Assembly: GCA_015488075.1 (NCBI GenBank) | Contig: WFOM01000181.1 | Location: 1-15,850, forward strand | DNA length: 15,850 nucleotides | Origin: Helicobacteraceae bacterium | GTDB taxonomy: Bacteria > Campylobacterota > Campylobacteria > Campylobacterales > Sulfurimonadaceae | Direction of reading: 5' to 3' | In this document: piece by piece, positions 1 through 6,884 of the stretch | Layout: each line of letters opens with the position of its first letter | Numbering within the stretch: position 1 is the first letter of the stretch | The notes under the pieces: model-generated | Database searches by the model: none | Seen by the model: only the letters and a program-made list of their open reading frames with translations | Told to the model about the DNA's origin: nothing | Made by a program: the position numbers and the translations under genes

Positions 1-3
1 GTG

Positions 4-9
4 TATAAT
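4..9 (+). promoter_or_regulatory. Probable -10 box upstream of the P-II gene
   Basis: A perfect TATAAT lies 28 bases before the P-II start codon. Transcription from it would give a leader of about 20 nt holding the AGGAGAGG ribosome binding site at 26-33. The window edge prevents checking the -35 region or any RpoN-type site further upstream, so nitrogen-responsive control cannot be judged. Confidence 0.5.
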
Positions 10-16
10 TACCTAA

Positions 17-376
<360 letters not shown>

Positions 377-386
377 GGGGAGATAG

Positions 387-1556
387 ATGGAAAATTTTTC
401 ATATATAGTAGATACACTCTTTTCACTTTTTTCTATGACACTTATCATACTTATGGTTCCAGGCTTTGCCATGCTGGAAGCGGGACTTGTCAGAACAAAA
501 AATGTAACTGCGGTTTTAACTGTAAATACCATGATATATGCCATAGCATCTATGGCATTTTTGCTTGTTGGATATGAGTTGGCATTTGGTGGCTGGGACA
601 ATGACAACTACAGCAAATGGGCTGCATTTTTGTTTCAGATGGCATTTGTCGGAAAAACAGTAAACATTATGAGCGGAGGGGTTAGTGAAAGAACAAAAAT
701 CATACCTCTTACCATCTTTACCATAATCATGGGAGGTGTCATATATCCGCTGGTTGTAAACTTCACATGGGGAAGCAACATTCTACAGGGAACATTTCTG
801 GACATAAGCGGTATGCACGATCTTGCAGGATCAACAGTTATACACTCAACCGGTGCATGGGCATTGCTTGCTGCTATACTGATTATCGGTCCAAGAGACG
901 GCAGATATCAAGACGGCAAGATAAAAGTGATACCTGCTTCAAACATTCCGCTTGTGGTTCTTGGTGCTTTTTTACTATGGATAGGATGGTTTGGATTTAA
1001 CGGTGGAAGTGTTGGAAGCATAGCCTCAAAAGAGAATGCCGACACAGTTGCACTTACAATTATGAATACAAACACAGCAGGCCTGGCAGGTGCCATAATA
1101 GCCGGTATAATCATGTATATTAGATACAGACTTTTTGATATAACCATGATATTAAACGGGGCACTTGGAGGACTTGTGGCAATAACTGCCGGTGCTGATA
1201 TGTTTGATATATACTCTCCTATCATTATCGGTCTTATAGCCGGTGCCTTGGTGGTTTTTGCCGTTCCTTTGTTTGACAGACTAAAGATAGATGACCCCGT
1301 AGGTGCACTCTCTGTTCACCTAGTAAACGGTATATGGGGAACTTTGGCTGTAGGTATATTTGCAGATGTGCCTATGATTAACCAAATAAAAGGTATAGCG
1401 GTTGTAGCTGTTTTTGCTTTTGTCTCATCATATATAGTTCTTTTTGTCATAAACAAAATAATCCCTTTTAGAGCAACAAAAGATGAACAATTAGAAGGTA
1501 TGGACACCTGCGAATGTGGACTTGAATCTTATCCTGAATTCAAAAGAAGCATATAA
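387..1556 (+). CDS. amtB: Ammonium channel/transporter (Amt family)
   Basis: This inner-membrane channel conducts ammonium/ammonia and is blocked by P-II when nitrogen is plentiful. The 389 residues are strongly hydrophobic, about 11 membrane spans by family analogy. Diagnostic sequence includes GFAMLEAGLVRTKN (residues 26-39), the conserved Asp145 in HDLAGSTVIH, and the twin pore histidines His153 and His311. The cytosolic tail EGMDTCECGLESYPEF (residues 370-385) matches the P-II-contacting motif EGLD..HGE..Y, but the usual His is replaced by Cys377, giving a CxC pair (Cys375/Cys377). The gene follows P-II by 10 bp with an AGGGGAG-like ribosome binding site, so the two are very probably co-transcribed. 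No obvious signal peptide precedes the first span. Its stop codon lies inside a terminator hairpin shared with the convergent MATE gene. Confidence 0.96.
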   Translation: MENFSYIVDTLFSLFSMTLIILMVPGFAMLEAGLVRTKNVTAVLTVNTMIYAIASMAFLLVGYELAFGGWDNDNYSKWAAFLFQMAFVGKTVNIMSGGVSERTKIIPLTIFTIIMGGVIYPLVVNFTWGSNILQGTFLDISGMHDLAGSTVIHSTGAWALLAAILIIGPRDGRYQDGKIKVIPASNIPLVVLGAFLLWIGWFGFNGGSVGSIASKENADTVALTIMNTNTAGLAGAIIAGIIMYIRYRLFDITMILNGALGGLVAITAGADMFDIYSPIIIGLIAGALVVFAVPLFDRLKIDDPVGALSVHLVNGIWGTLAVGIFADVPMINQIKGIAVVAVFAFVSSYIVLFVINKIIPFRATKDEQLEGMDTCECGLESYPEFKRSI

Positions 1557-1583
1557 ACAGCTTTATTGGCTGTTTATATTTTT
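1551..1583. terminator. Bidirectional terminator shared by amtB and the MATE gene
   Basis: A perfect 11-bp inverted repeat has arms 1551-1561 (ATATAAACAGC) and 1569-1579 around a 7-nt loop. It is followed on the plus strand by a T run at 1579-1583. On the minus strand the hairpin is followed by GCTTCTTTTG, a poorer U-tract. The left arm contains the amtB stop (TAA, 1554-1556) and the right arm the MATE stop (TAA read on the minus strand, 1576-1574). One element therefore ends both convergent genes. Confidence 0.8.
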
Positions 1584-2905
1584 GTATAAAGCCATTTTTT
1601 TCGTTTATACAGGTAGTTGTAAACCATCCCTTTTATCAAAGTCTCAACATTCATTATAACAAATATATAAATAACTCCAAGCCCCATTTTATATACAATG
1701 TAACTTGGCAATACTCTAAAAATCCATAAAGAGATTATGTTTACTTTCATAACCGTTTTGGTATCTCCCGCACCTCTTAATGCCGCAGAGTATACAAATG
1801 TAACAGCCAAAGGGATTTGTGCAAGTCCTACAAGCACAAGATAGTCTGAAGCTATATTTACGGTTTGTGCATCTGTTGTAAAAATTTTTATAAGAGAATG
1901 AGGAAACAGTATCATAACCACTCCAACAAGCCCCATAAATATATATGCTACTCTTGAAGATATTATACCCATGTTGTATGCTTTATCGATATTTTTCTCA
2001 CCCAAAGCCTGTCCAACTAGTGCCATAGCGGCAATGGCAAAACCAAATCCGGGCATAAATGCTATACCTTCTATCCTGATACCTATCTGATATCCTGCCA
2101 GTTCTTTTGTTCCGTAGTATGTTATGATTGAAACAAATATCAAAAAAGAAAAACTTGATATACCTCTGTCAACTGCAGCTGGATAGCCTATCTTAAGAGC
2201 CCTTTTTATCTCATAAAAATTTATCCTTGGAAAAAACAACAGTTTTTTATCTTTTGCATAAAACAAAACAAACATATATGCACATACATTAAAAAGATAA
2301 GAGACTAATGTAGCAATAGCTGCACCTTTTATACCCATAGCAGAAAAACCAAAATGACCAAAAATCAGTGCATAGTTCATAAAACCGTTTAAAACAGCCG
2401 AAAATATTTTTATGTAGAGTGAAGTTTTGGTATCTCCTGCTGCCGAGAGAGCATTGTATAAAAGATTATCCAAAAAAACCAAAGATATACCCAAAACCAA
2501 TGTTTTAAAATATATCCCTCCCTCACTTGCAACATCTTCACCCGCTCCCATAAGTCTATAAAGCTCATCAGAGAAAAAATACCCTGTAAATGTAACAAAC
2601 AAAGAGAAAAAAACAGCCAAAACCATCATAGAAAACAAAACCCTGGAAGCTCTTTTTTTTCTTCTGCTTCCTATATATCTGGCTATAATCGCATTTGAGC
2701 CTACCACATAAAGTGTCATAATAACATTTATCATCATCATAAACTGCATAGTAAGCCCTACAGCAGCCAAAGAAGCAACACCAAGCCATCCTACCATTAT
2801 CATATCGGTAAGTATCTGAAGAATATCTGCCAGATGTTTTAAAGCAGCAGGGACTGCCAGAGAAAAAACTTTTCTTGTATCAGTGCTGATTTGAAATAAA
2901 CTCAT
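1574..2905 (-). CDS. MATE family multidrug/metabolite exporter (DinF/NorM-like)
   Basis: This is an inner-membrane antiporter that expels organic cations or other toxic compounds using an ion gradient. The 443 residues would give the family's usual 12 spans. Near the N-terminus is the conserved LTDMIMVGWLG (Asp34). The two halves carry the duplicated MATE element: ALSAAGDTKTSLY in the first half and ALRGAGDTKTVMK in the second. The substrate cannot be inferred. The start codon (2903-2905) overlaps the upstream 92-aa gene by 26 bp and has only a weak AGAAG-like ribosome binding site, so translation is probably coupled. It is the last gene of the minus-strand operon with the MFS transporter. 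Confidence 0.9.
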   Translation of the reverse strand: MSLFQISTDTRKVFSLAVPAALKHLADILQILTDMIMVGWLGVASLAAVGLTMQFMMMINVIMTLYVVGSNAIIARYIGSRRKKRASRVLFSMMVLAVFFSLFVTFTGYFFSDELYRLMGAGEDVASEGGIYFKTLVLGISLVFLDNLLYNALSAAGDTKTSLYIKIFSAVLNGFMNYALIFGHFGFSAMGIKGAAIATLVSYLFNVCAYMFVLFYAKDKKLLFFPRINFYEIKRALKIGYPAAVDRGISSFSFLIFVSIITYYGTKELAGYQIGIRIEGIAFMPGFGFAIAAMALVGQALGEKNIDKAYNMGIISSRVAYIFMGLVGVVMILFPHSLIKIFTTDAQTVNIASDYLVLVGLAQIPLAVTFVYSAALRGAGDTKTVMKVNIISLWIFRVLPSYIVYKMGLGVIYIFVIMNVETLIKGMVYNYLYKRKKWLYTKI

Positions 2906-3158
2906 CTAATCTTCTAAGCTCATCCAGCAATTCATCTTTTGTCTCAAAAGATAGAATCATCTTGTCTCGTTTGTCGTTTCCCGGTTTTGTTTTGTCAAAC
3001 ACAAGTATATATTCCAAAACCTCAACCCTGTCACTGTAGCTTTCTATCCACTCCAGACTCATCTCTGCAGTTTCACCTCCTGCTTTTATAAGCACTGCCG
3101 GATAAATCCTTGTAAGTTCTTTTAAGTTTATATCACCTATAGTTGTTTTGTATATCAT
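2880..3158 (-). CDS. Conserved-looking protein of unknown function between two exporters
   Basis: I do not recognise a family. The 92-residue protein is soluble, with no signal peptide or membrane segment. It alternates short hydrophobic strands (AVLIKAGG, EVLEYILVF) with charged stretches and ends in a likely helix, ETKDELLDELRRLDEFI (residues about 71-87). It contains no cysteine. The start ATG directly abuts the MFS stop (TAG then ATG), with AGAGG as ribosome binding site inside the end of the MFS gene. Its own 3' end overlaps the MATE gene by 26 bp. This tight packing argues that it is real and co-translated with the transporters. A cytosolic accessory role is possible but unproven. Confidence 0.75.
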   Translation of the reverse strand: MIYKTTIGDINLKELTRIYPAVLIKAGGETAEMSLEWIESYSDRVEVLEYILVFDKTKPGNDKRDKMILSFETKDELLDELRRLDEFISNQH

Positions 3159-4361
3159 CTAAACCTCTTTTATATCATATCTTCTTACTATGTAAGCCTG
3201 ATAAAAACCGCCCACAACAAATGCACCTGCCATAACAAATGCTATACCTTCCAAACTAAATCCTGTTTTGTATAAAACACCTATCATATACGATACAAAT
3301 GCACTAAGACCCAAAAAAGCCATGTCGTTGTATGCTACTACCCTTCCGTAAAATTCTTTTTTTGTATTTTTTTGCAATATGGTGTAAGTATATGACCAAA
3401 GTGTTGTAGTAAAAAAGCCAACTAATATACTCACAACCAAAGATAGATAAAAATTCTTCATACTGATTGCCCACACCATTATAGCCAATGCTTCAAAAAT
3501 AAAAAGTAACACAAGATTTTTTTTGTTTATCCATTTTCCCAAAAATATCGGTCCTATTACAAGACCAAATGCCCTGAAAGAGTGTAAAAGCCCAAGTGAG
3601 AGTGATGTGGCAACTATACCTGCATAATAGTTATCAACCATCAGTGCAACAAGTGCATCAAAAGCCGTAAACCCTACAAATGAATGTATAAGTATAAGAT
3701 GCAAAACCTTTTTGTCTCTGCCAAGATAAAAAAAAGCCTCTTTTATCATCTTAAACAGGTTTGAAGTTGCTTTTTTCACAGATATATCTATCTTCAAACC
3801 ATACAATATAAAAAAAGAAACCACAAACAAACAACTGTCTATCAAAAAAGCTGTTTTTACCCCGAAAATATAAACGATATAACCACTTACTGCCATCCCG
3901 ACAGTATATGAAAAAGACCAGATTATAGAGTGTATCTCATTTGCTCTTTGCAAATCTTTTCCATCAAGTATCTTTGGAAGCAGACTCATCTCAGTGGTAA
4001 AATAAAAACTCGCAGAAGCCATCTTAACAAATATAAGTATATAAAGAAAATCAAGTTTATCGGTGCTGTCTATAAATATCAGCAAAAAAGTTGAGACTGC
4101 TTCTATAAAAAGAAGCATCAAAAGAAGCCTTTTTGGGTGAAACTTGTCTATAACCGCACCGCTAAACGGTGCCTGGATTACTCCTGCTAGAAAGTGCAAA
4201 CTTGCAACAAAACCTATAACTTTTGCATCTACATTCAGTTTTATCAACAAAGTATATATCGCTACATTGCTAAACCATGCTCCAAAGTATGATATAAGCT
4301 GAACAAAGGAGAGTCTTTTTAAAGTATAATTTTGTGATAAAAGTTTTATATATGATTTCAT
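3159..4361 (-). CDS. Major facilitator superfamily transporter
   Basis: This is an inner-membrane secondary transporter, substrate unknown, of the EntS/MFS_3-like efflux type judging by overall texture. The 400 residues are strongly hydrophobic and compatible with 12 spans. The loop 2-3 signature reads SGAVIDKFHPKRLLLM, a good match to MFS motif A. I place the start at the ATG 4359-4361 (MKSYIKLLSQNYTL). The frame stays open upstream to 4544, but that extension is rich in Cys, Ser and Gln-complement codons, runs antisense to flaG, and crosses flaG's promoter. No good Shine-Dalgarno is visible. A GATAAT box (minus strand, 4376-4371) lies only 9 nt before the ATG, so the message could be nearly leaderless (inference). 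It heads the MFS/unknown/MATE operon. Confidence 0.88.
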   Translation of the reverse strand: MKSYIKLLSQNYTLKRLSFVQLISYFGAWFSNVAIYTLLIKLNVDAKVIGFVASLHFLAGVIQAPFSGAVIDKFHPKRLLLMLLFIEAVSTFLLIFIDSTDKLDFLYILIFVKMASASFYFTTEMSLLPKILDGKDLQRANEIHSIIWSFSYTVGMAVSGYIVYIFGVKTAFLIDSCLFVVSFFILYGLKIDISVKKATSNLFKMIKEAFFYLGRDKKVLHLILIHSFVGFTAFDALVALMVDNYYAGIVATSLSLGLLHSFRAFGLVIGPIFLGKWINKKNLVLLFIFEALAIMVWAISMKNFYLSLVVSILVGFFTTTLWSYTYTILQKNTKKEFYGRVVAYNDMAFLGLSAFVSYMIGVLYKTGFSLEGIAFVMAGAFVVGGFYQAYIVRRYDIKEV

Positions 4362-4385
4362 AAGCGAAATATTATCTAAAAAAGT

Positions 4386-4412
4386 TAAAGTTTTGATTTT
4401 TTCAGACGATAT
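4386..4412 (+). promoter_or_regulatory. Sigma-28 (FliA) promoter for flaG
   Basis: TAAAGTTT at 4386-4393 matches the sigma-28 -35 consensus in full. After exactly 11 bases comes GACGATAT at 4405-4412, matching 6 of 8 positions of GCCGATAA and fully matching the CGATWT form reported for Campylobacter sigma-28 promoters. The predicted start would lie near 4419, about 25 nt before the flaG ATG. Spacing, sequence and the downstream flagellar gene all agree. Confidence 0.82.
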
Positions 4413-4430
4413 AGCAATAGATGAGGATAA

Positions 4431-4437
4431 AAAGGAG
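4431..4437 (+). promoter_or_regulatory. Ribosome binding site that decides the flaG start
   Basis: AAAGGAG lies 6 bases before the ATG at 4444. The in-frame ATG at 4393 has no such site and lies inside the predicted -35 box of the sigma-28 promoter, so it cannot be transcribed from that promoter. Confidence 0.85.
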
Positions 4438-4443
4438 TTTATC

Positions 4444-4803
4444 ATGGATGCTATCATAGGAGCGGCCAAACAACAACAACAAACACAGATCAATGTCCAG
4501 ACAGACAGTATAAAAACAAAAGCGGATACACAACAAAACAACAATCAAGTCCAACAGTCAAAACATCAGGACAAAATGAAAAACGAAAAAGATGTGCAGG
4601 AGCTTGTCAAAGATCTAAACAGTGCATTGAGTGTTATCAACACAACTTTGAAATTCGGTGTTGACAAAAACGATGTTTTTTATGTTTCTGTTATAGATCA
4701 AAAAACAAACAGGGTCATAAGAAGATGGCCTGCTGAAGAAGCTAAATCTTTACTGCCAAAAGTAAAAGAGTTCAGCGGAATATTTGTAGATCAAAAAGGG
4801 TAA
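4444..4803 (+). CDS. flaG: Flagellar protein FlaG
   Basis: FlaG family proteins affect flagellar filament length and are often encoded with fliD and fliS. The protein has 119 residues in two parts. An N-terminal half rich in Gln and Asn (residues 9-50) is probably disordered. The FlaG core (about residues 50-119) contains VQELVKDLNSALSVINTTLKF, DVFYVSVIDQKTNRVIRRWP, and the closing EFSGIFVDQKG. The family usually reads IRQIPPEE where this protein has IRRWPAEE. No signal peptide is seen, as expected for a protein handled by the flagellar system. The start is chosen from the AAAGGAG site and the sigma-28 promoter. No other flagellar gene is in the window: flaG sits alone between a divergent transporter and argG, so it is probably a monocistronic late flagellar gene. 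Confidence 0.9.
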   Translation: MDAIIGAAKQQQQTQINVQTDSIKTKADTQQNNNQVQQSKHQDKMKNEKDVQELVKDLNSALSVINTTLKFGVDKNDVFYVSVIDQKTNRVIRRWPAEEAKSLLPKVKEFSGIFVDQKG

Positions 4804-4827
4804 GTTCTTAAATTTTCCTTTTTTGAT
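4790..4827 (+). terminator. Possible terminator after flaG
   Basis: ATCAAAAAGG (4790-4799) can pair with CCTTTTTTGAT (4817-4827), leaving one bulged T and a loop that includes the flaG stop codon. The stem is AT-rich, and only TTTC follows it, so termination may be weak. The argG promoter lies about 45 bases downstream. Confidence 0.4.
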
Positions 4828-4870
4828 TTCAAACAATACAGGATATATACTTATTTAATCTCTTTTTTTG

Positions 4871-4876
4871 TATAAT
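4871..4876 (+). promoter_or_regulatory. -10 box of the argG promoter
   Basis: TATAAT is preceded directly by a run of T and a TTG, the T-rich extended -10 style common in Campylobacterota. No good -35 is seen. It would yield a leader of about 30-35 nt. Confidence 0.65.
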
Positions 4877-4897
4877 TTCTCCCACGATTTTTCTTCC

Positions 4898-4903
4898 AAA
4901 AGG
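4898..4903 (+). promoter_or_regulatory. Ribosome binding site that decides the argG start
   Basis: AAAAGG ends one base before an ATG at 4905, which is too close, and ten bases before the ATG at 4914, a workable distance. The second ATG also gives the usual ArgG N-terminus, a few residues ahead of [13 protein letters not shown]. Confidence 0.7.
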
Positions 4904-4913
4904 TATGTATATA

Positions 4914-6125
4914 ATGAATAAAAATGTTAATAAAGTTGTTTTGGCATACAGCGGCGGGCTAGATACAAGTGTTATACTGAAATGGCTTCAGGACGAATAC
5001 AACTGTGAAGTTGTAACCTTTACAGCTGATCTTGGTCAGGGTGAAGAGGTTGAACCTGCAAGAGCAAAAGCACTTGAACTCGGTATAAAACCTGAAAATA
5101 TTTTTATAGAAGATTTAAGAGAAGAGTTTGTTAAAGATTTTGTATTTCCAATGTTTAGAGCAAATGCCATATATGAGGGAGAATACCTGCTTGGAACTTC
5201 CATAGCAAGACCGTTAATCGCAAAAAAACAGGTTGAAATAGCAAAAAAAGTTGGTGCTGATGCGGTAGCACACGGAGCAACAGGCAAAGGAAACGACCAG
5301 GTAAGATTTGAAGTTGGATATCTAAGCCTCAATCCTGATTTGACAGTTATAGCTCCATGGAGAGAATGGGACCTAAACTCAAGAGAAAAACTTTTAAAAT
5401 TTGCCGAAGAACACGGTATAAAGATAGAAAAAAAAGGTAAAAAATCACCATATTCAATGGATGCAAACCTGCTTCACATATCTTATGAAGGCGGTATTTT
5501 GGAAGATCCCAACAATGAACCGGAAGAAGATATGTGGCTTTGGAGTGTAAGTCCTGAAAAAGCTCCAGACACACCGGAATATATTGAGATAGAATACAAA
5601 AACGGAGACCCTATAAAACTAAATGGAGAAGAACTGACTCCTGCACAGATGCTTACTGCATTAAACGAACTTGGTAAAAAACATGGAATTGGCAGAATAG
5701 ATATAGTAGAAAACAGATTTGTCGGTATGAAATCAAGAGGTTGTTATGAAACACCGGGCGGAACCATTATGTTAAAAGCTCACAGAGCTATTGAATCTAT
5801 AACACTTGACAGAGAAGAAGCACATCTAAAAGATGAACTGATGCCAAGATATGCAAAACTCATCTATAACGGTTTTTGGTTTTCACCTGAGAGAGAGATG
5901 CTACAGGCTGCTATAGATAAAACACAGGAAAATGTTGAGGGTGTTGTAAGACTGAAACTTTACAAAGGAAATGTCATAGTAGTTGGCAGAAAAAGCGACA
6001 AATCACTGTTTAACCCTGAATACTGCACATTTGAAGAGGATGAAGTTTACGATCAAAAAGATGCGGCAGGTTTTATAAAACTAAATGCATTGAGATTTAT
6101 CATAGAAGGCAAAACAAGAAAATAA
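4914..6125 (+). CDS. argG: Argininosuccinate synthase
   Basis: This cytosolic enzyme joins citrulline and aspartate with ATP hydrolysed to AMP and PPi, giving argininosuccinate in the penultimate step of arginine biosynthesis. The 403 residues fit the family's usual ~400. The N-terminal PP-loop AYSGGLDTS (residues 11-19) binds ATP. Further family stretches are [32 protein letters not shown] and [24 protein letters not shown], all intact. The start is set at the second of two close ATGs (see the ribosome binding site entry); starting at 4905 would add three residues. A TATAAT promoter lies upstream, and the FTR-rhodanese gene follows after 10 bp, so the two are likely co-transcribed. No ARG-box operator was identified by eye. 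Confidence 0.97.
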   Translation: MNKNVNKVVLAYSGGLDTSVILKWLQDEYNCEVVTFTADLGQGEEVEPARAKALELGIKPENIFIEDLREEFVKDFVFPMFRANAIYEGEYLLGTSIARPLIAKKQVEIAKKVGADAVAHGATGKGNDQVRFEVGYLSLNPDLTVIAPWREWDLNSREKLLKFAEEHGIKIEKKGKKSPYSMDANLLHISYEGGILEDPNNEPEEDMWLWSVSPEKAPDTPEYIEIEYKNGDPIKLNGEELTPAQMLTALNELGKKHGIGRIDIVENRFVGMKSRGCYETPGGTIMLKAHRAIESITLDREEAHLKDELMPRYAKLIYNGFWFSPEREMLQAAIDKTQENVEGVVRLKLYKGNVIVVGRKSDKSLFNPEYCTFEEDEVYDQKDAAGFIKLNALRFIIEGKTRK

Positions 6126-6135
6126 GGATACAAAA

Positions 6136-6873
6136 ATGAGTATAGTAAAAATAGATATGAATTCACCTGAATTTCAGGCAGAGTTAGAAAAGACTATAAA
6201 ATTCACAGACAAAGTATGTTCTCAGTTTGGATGGGTTTACAACCCTGAAGAGAGTGTTAACGAGGGTGTTCAGATGGGACTTGCCAGAAACAAAATGATG
6301 TATGGCAAGAGGTTTTGCCCTTGTTTTATGGTTGAAGTGGTTGACGGAAAACCAAAGAGTGTAGATGATAGGATATGCCCCTGCAAACCTGCTATAGAAA
6401 AAGAGATACCGGAAGACGGAAAATGTCACTGTGGAATCTTTTGTGACCCACAGTGGGCAGAAAAACAAAAAAAAGAACTTGGTATAGAGGAAGTAGCTCA
6501 TCAGCACTCAAGAGGTTTGACAAAAGATGAGGCACAGCTTCTTTTGGAAAAAGACGAACTTGACGGTGACGAGCTGATGTCTTTGCTTGAAGCAAGAGAC
6601 CTTGGTATGGTTAACTTTAAGCTTGTAGATGTCAGAGAATACATGGAATGGCAGATGGGACATATAAAAGGTGCTGACAAACTTGTGCCTACTTCAAGTT
6701 TCTTTGCATCTCTTGAAGAAGCAAAACTTGACAAAAATGAGCATATTGTAGTGTATTGTCATGTCGGAAGCAGAAGTGCACATGTGGCAAGAATACTTAC
6801 AGATATGGGTTATACAAAAATATCAAATCTTTCTCACGGTATAGTGTCATATCCTGGAGAGATAGAAAGATAA
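6136..6873 (+). CDS. Ferredoxin-thioredoxin reductase catalytic domain fused to a rhodanese domain
   Basis: The protein has two domains. Residues about 12-115 resemble the FTR catalytic (beta) chain, a [4Fe-4S] disulfide reductase: CPC at 61-63, CPC at 81-83, CHC at 97-99 and an extra Cys103. The plant form is CPC-x16-CPC-x8-CHC; here the spacings are 17 and 13. Residues about 128-245 form a rhodanese domain with LVDVREYMEWQMGHIKGA and the persulfide-carrying loop CHVGSRS (Cys208). No separate FTR alpha chain or thioredoxin gene lies nearby. A role in cytosolic thiol/persulfide redox chemistry is inferred. Neither the electron donor nor the substrate is known. A TAAGGA ribosome binding site overlaps the argG stop 10 bp upstream, indicating an operon with argG. 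The stop codon forms the loop of a hairpin shared with the convergent pldA gene. Confidence 0.85.
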   Translation: MSIVKIDMNSPEFQAELEKTIKFTDKVCSQFGWVYNPEESVNEGVQMGLARNKMMYGKRFCPCFMVEVVDGKPKSVDDRICPCKPAIEKEIPEDGKCHCGIFCDPQWAEKQKKELGIEEVAHQHSRGLTKDEAQLLLEKDELDGDELMSLLEARDLGMVNFKLVDVREYMEWQMGHIKGADKLVPTSSFFASLEEAKLDKNEHIVVYCHVGSRSAHVARILTDMGYTKISNLSHGIVSYPGEIER

Positions 6874-6884
6874 TCTTTCTATCT
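6860..6884. terminator. Hairpin shared by the FTR-rhodanese gene and pldA
   Basis: A perfect 11-bp inverted repeat (AGATAGAAAGA, then its complement) encloses a 3-nt loop that is the TAA stop of the FTR-rhodanese gene. The right arm contains the pldA stop (TAG on the minus strand, 6881-6879). Neither side has a clean T run after the stem, so it may act as a weak terminator or mainly as a 3'-end stabiliser of both convergent messages. Confidence 0.55.

Noticed and set aside
4393..4443. 17-residue upstream extension of FlaG from ATG 4393
   Set aside because: That ATG overlaps the predicted -35 box, lacks a ribosome binding site, and lies upstream of the expected transcription start. ATG 4444 has AAAGGAG at good spacing.
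4362..4544. N-terminal extension of the MFS frame up to 4544 (Cys-rich, hydrophobic)
   Set aside because: It is antisense to flaG and its sigma-28 promoter, and its odd composition is the mirror of flaG's CAA-rich repeats. The MFS family-like start MKSYIKLLSQN is at 4361.
4471..4550. CAACAACAA-rich stretch as a possible DNA repeat element
   Set aside because: It encodes the Gln/Asn-rich N-terminal half of FlaG and is an irregular low-complexity coding tract, not a distinct repeat family.
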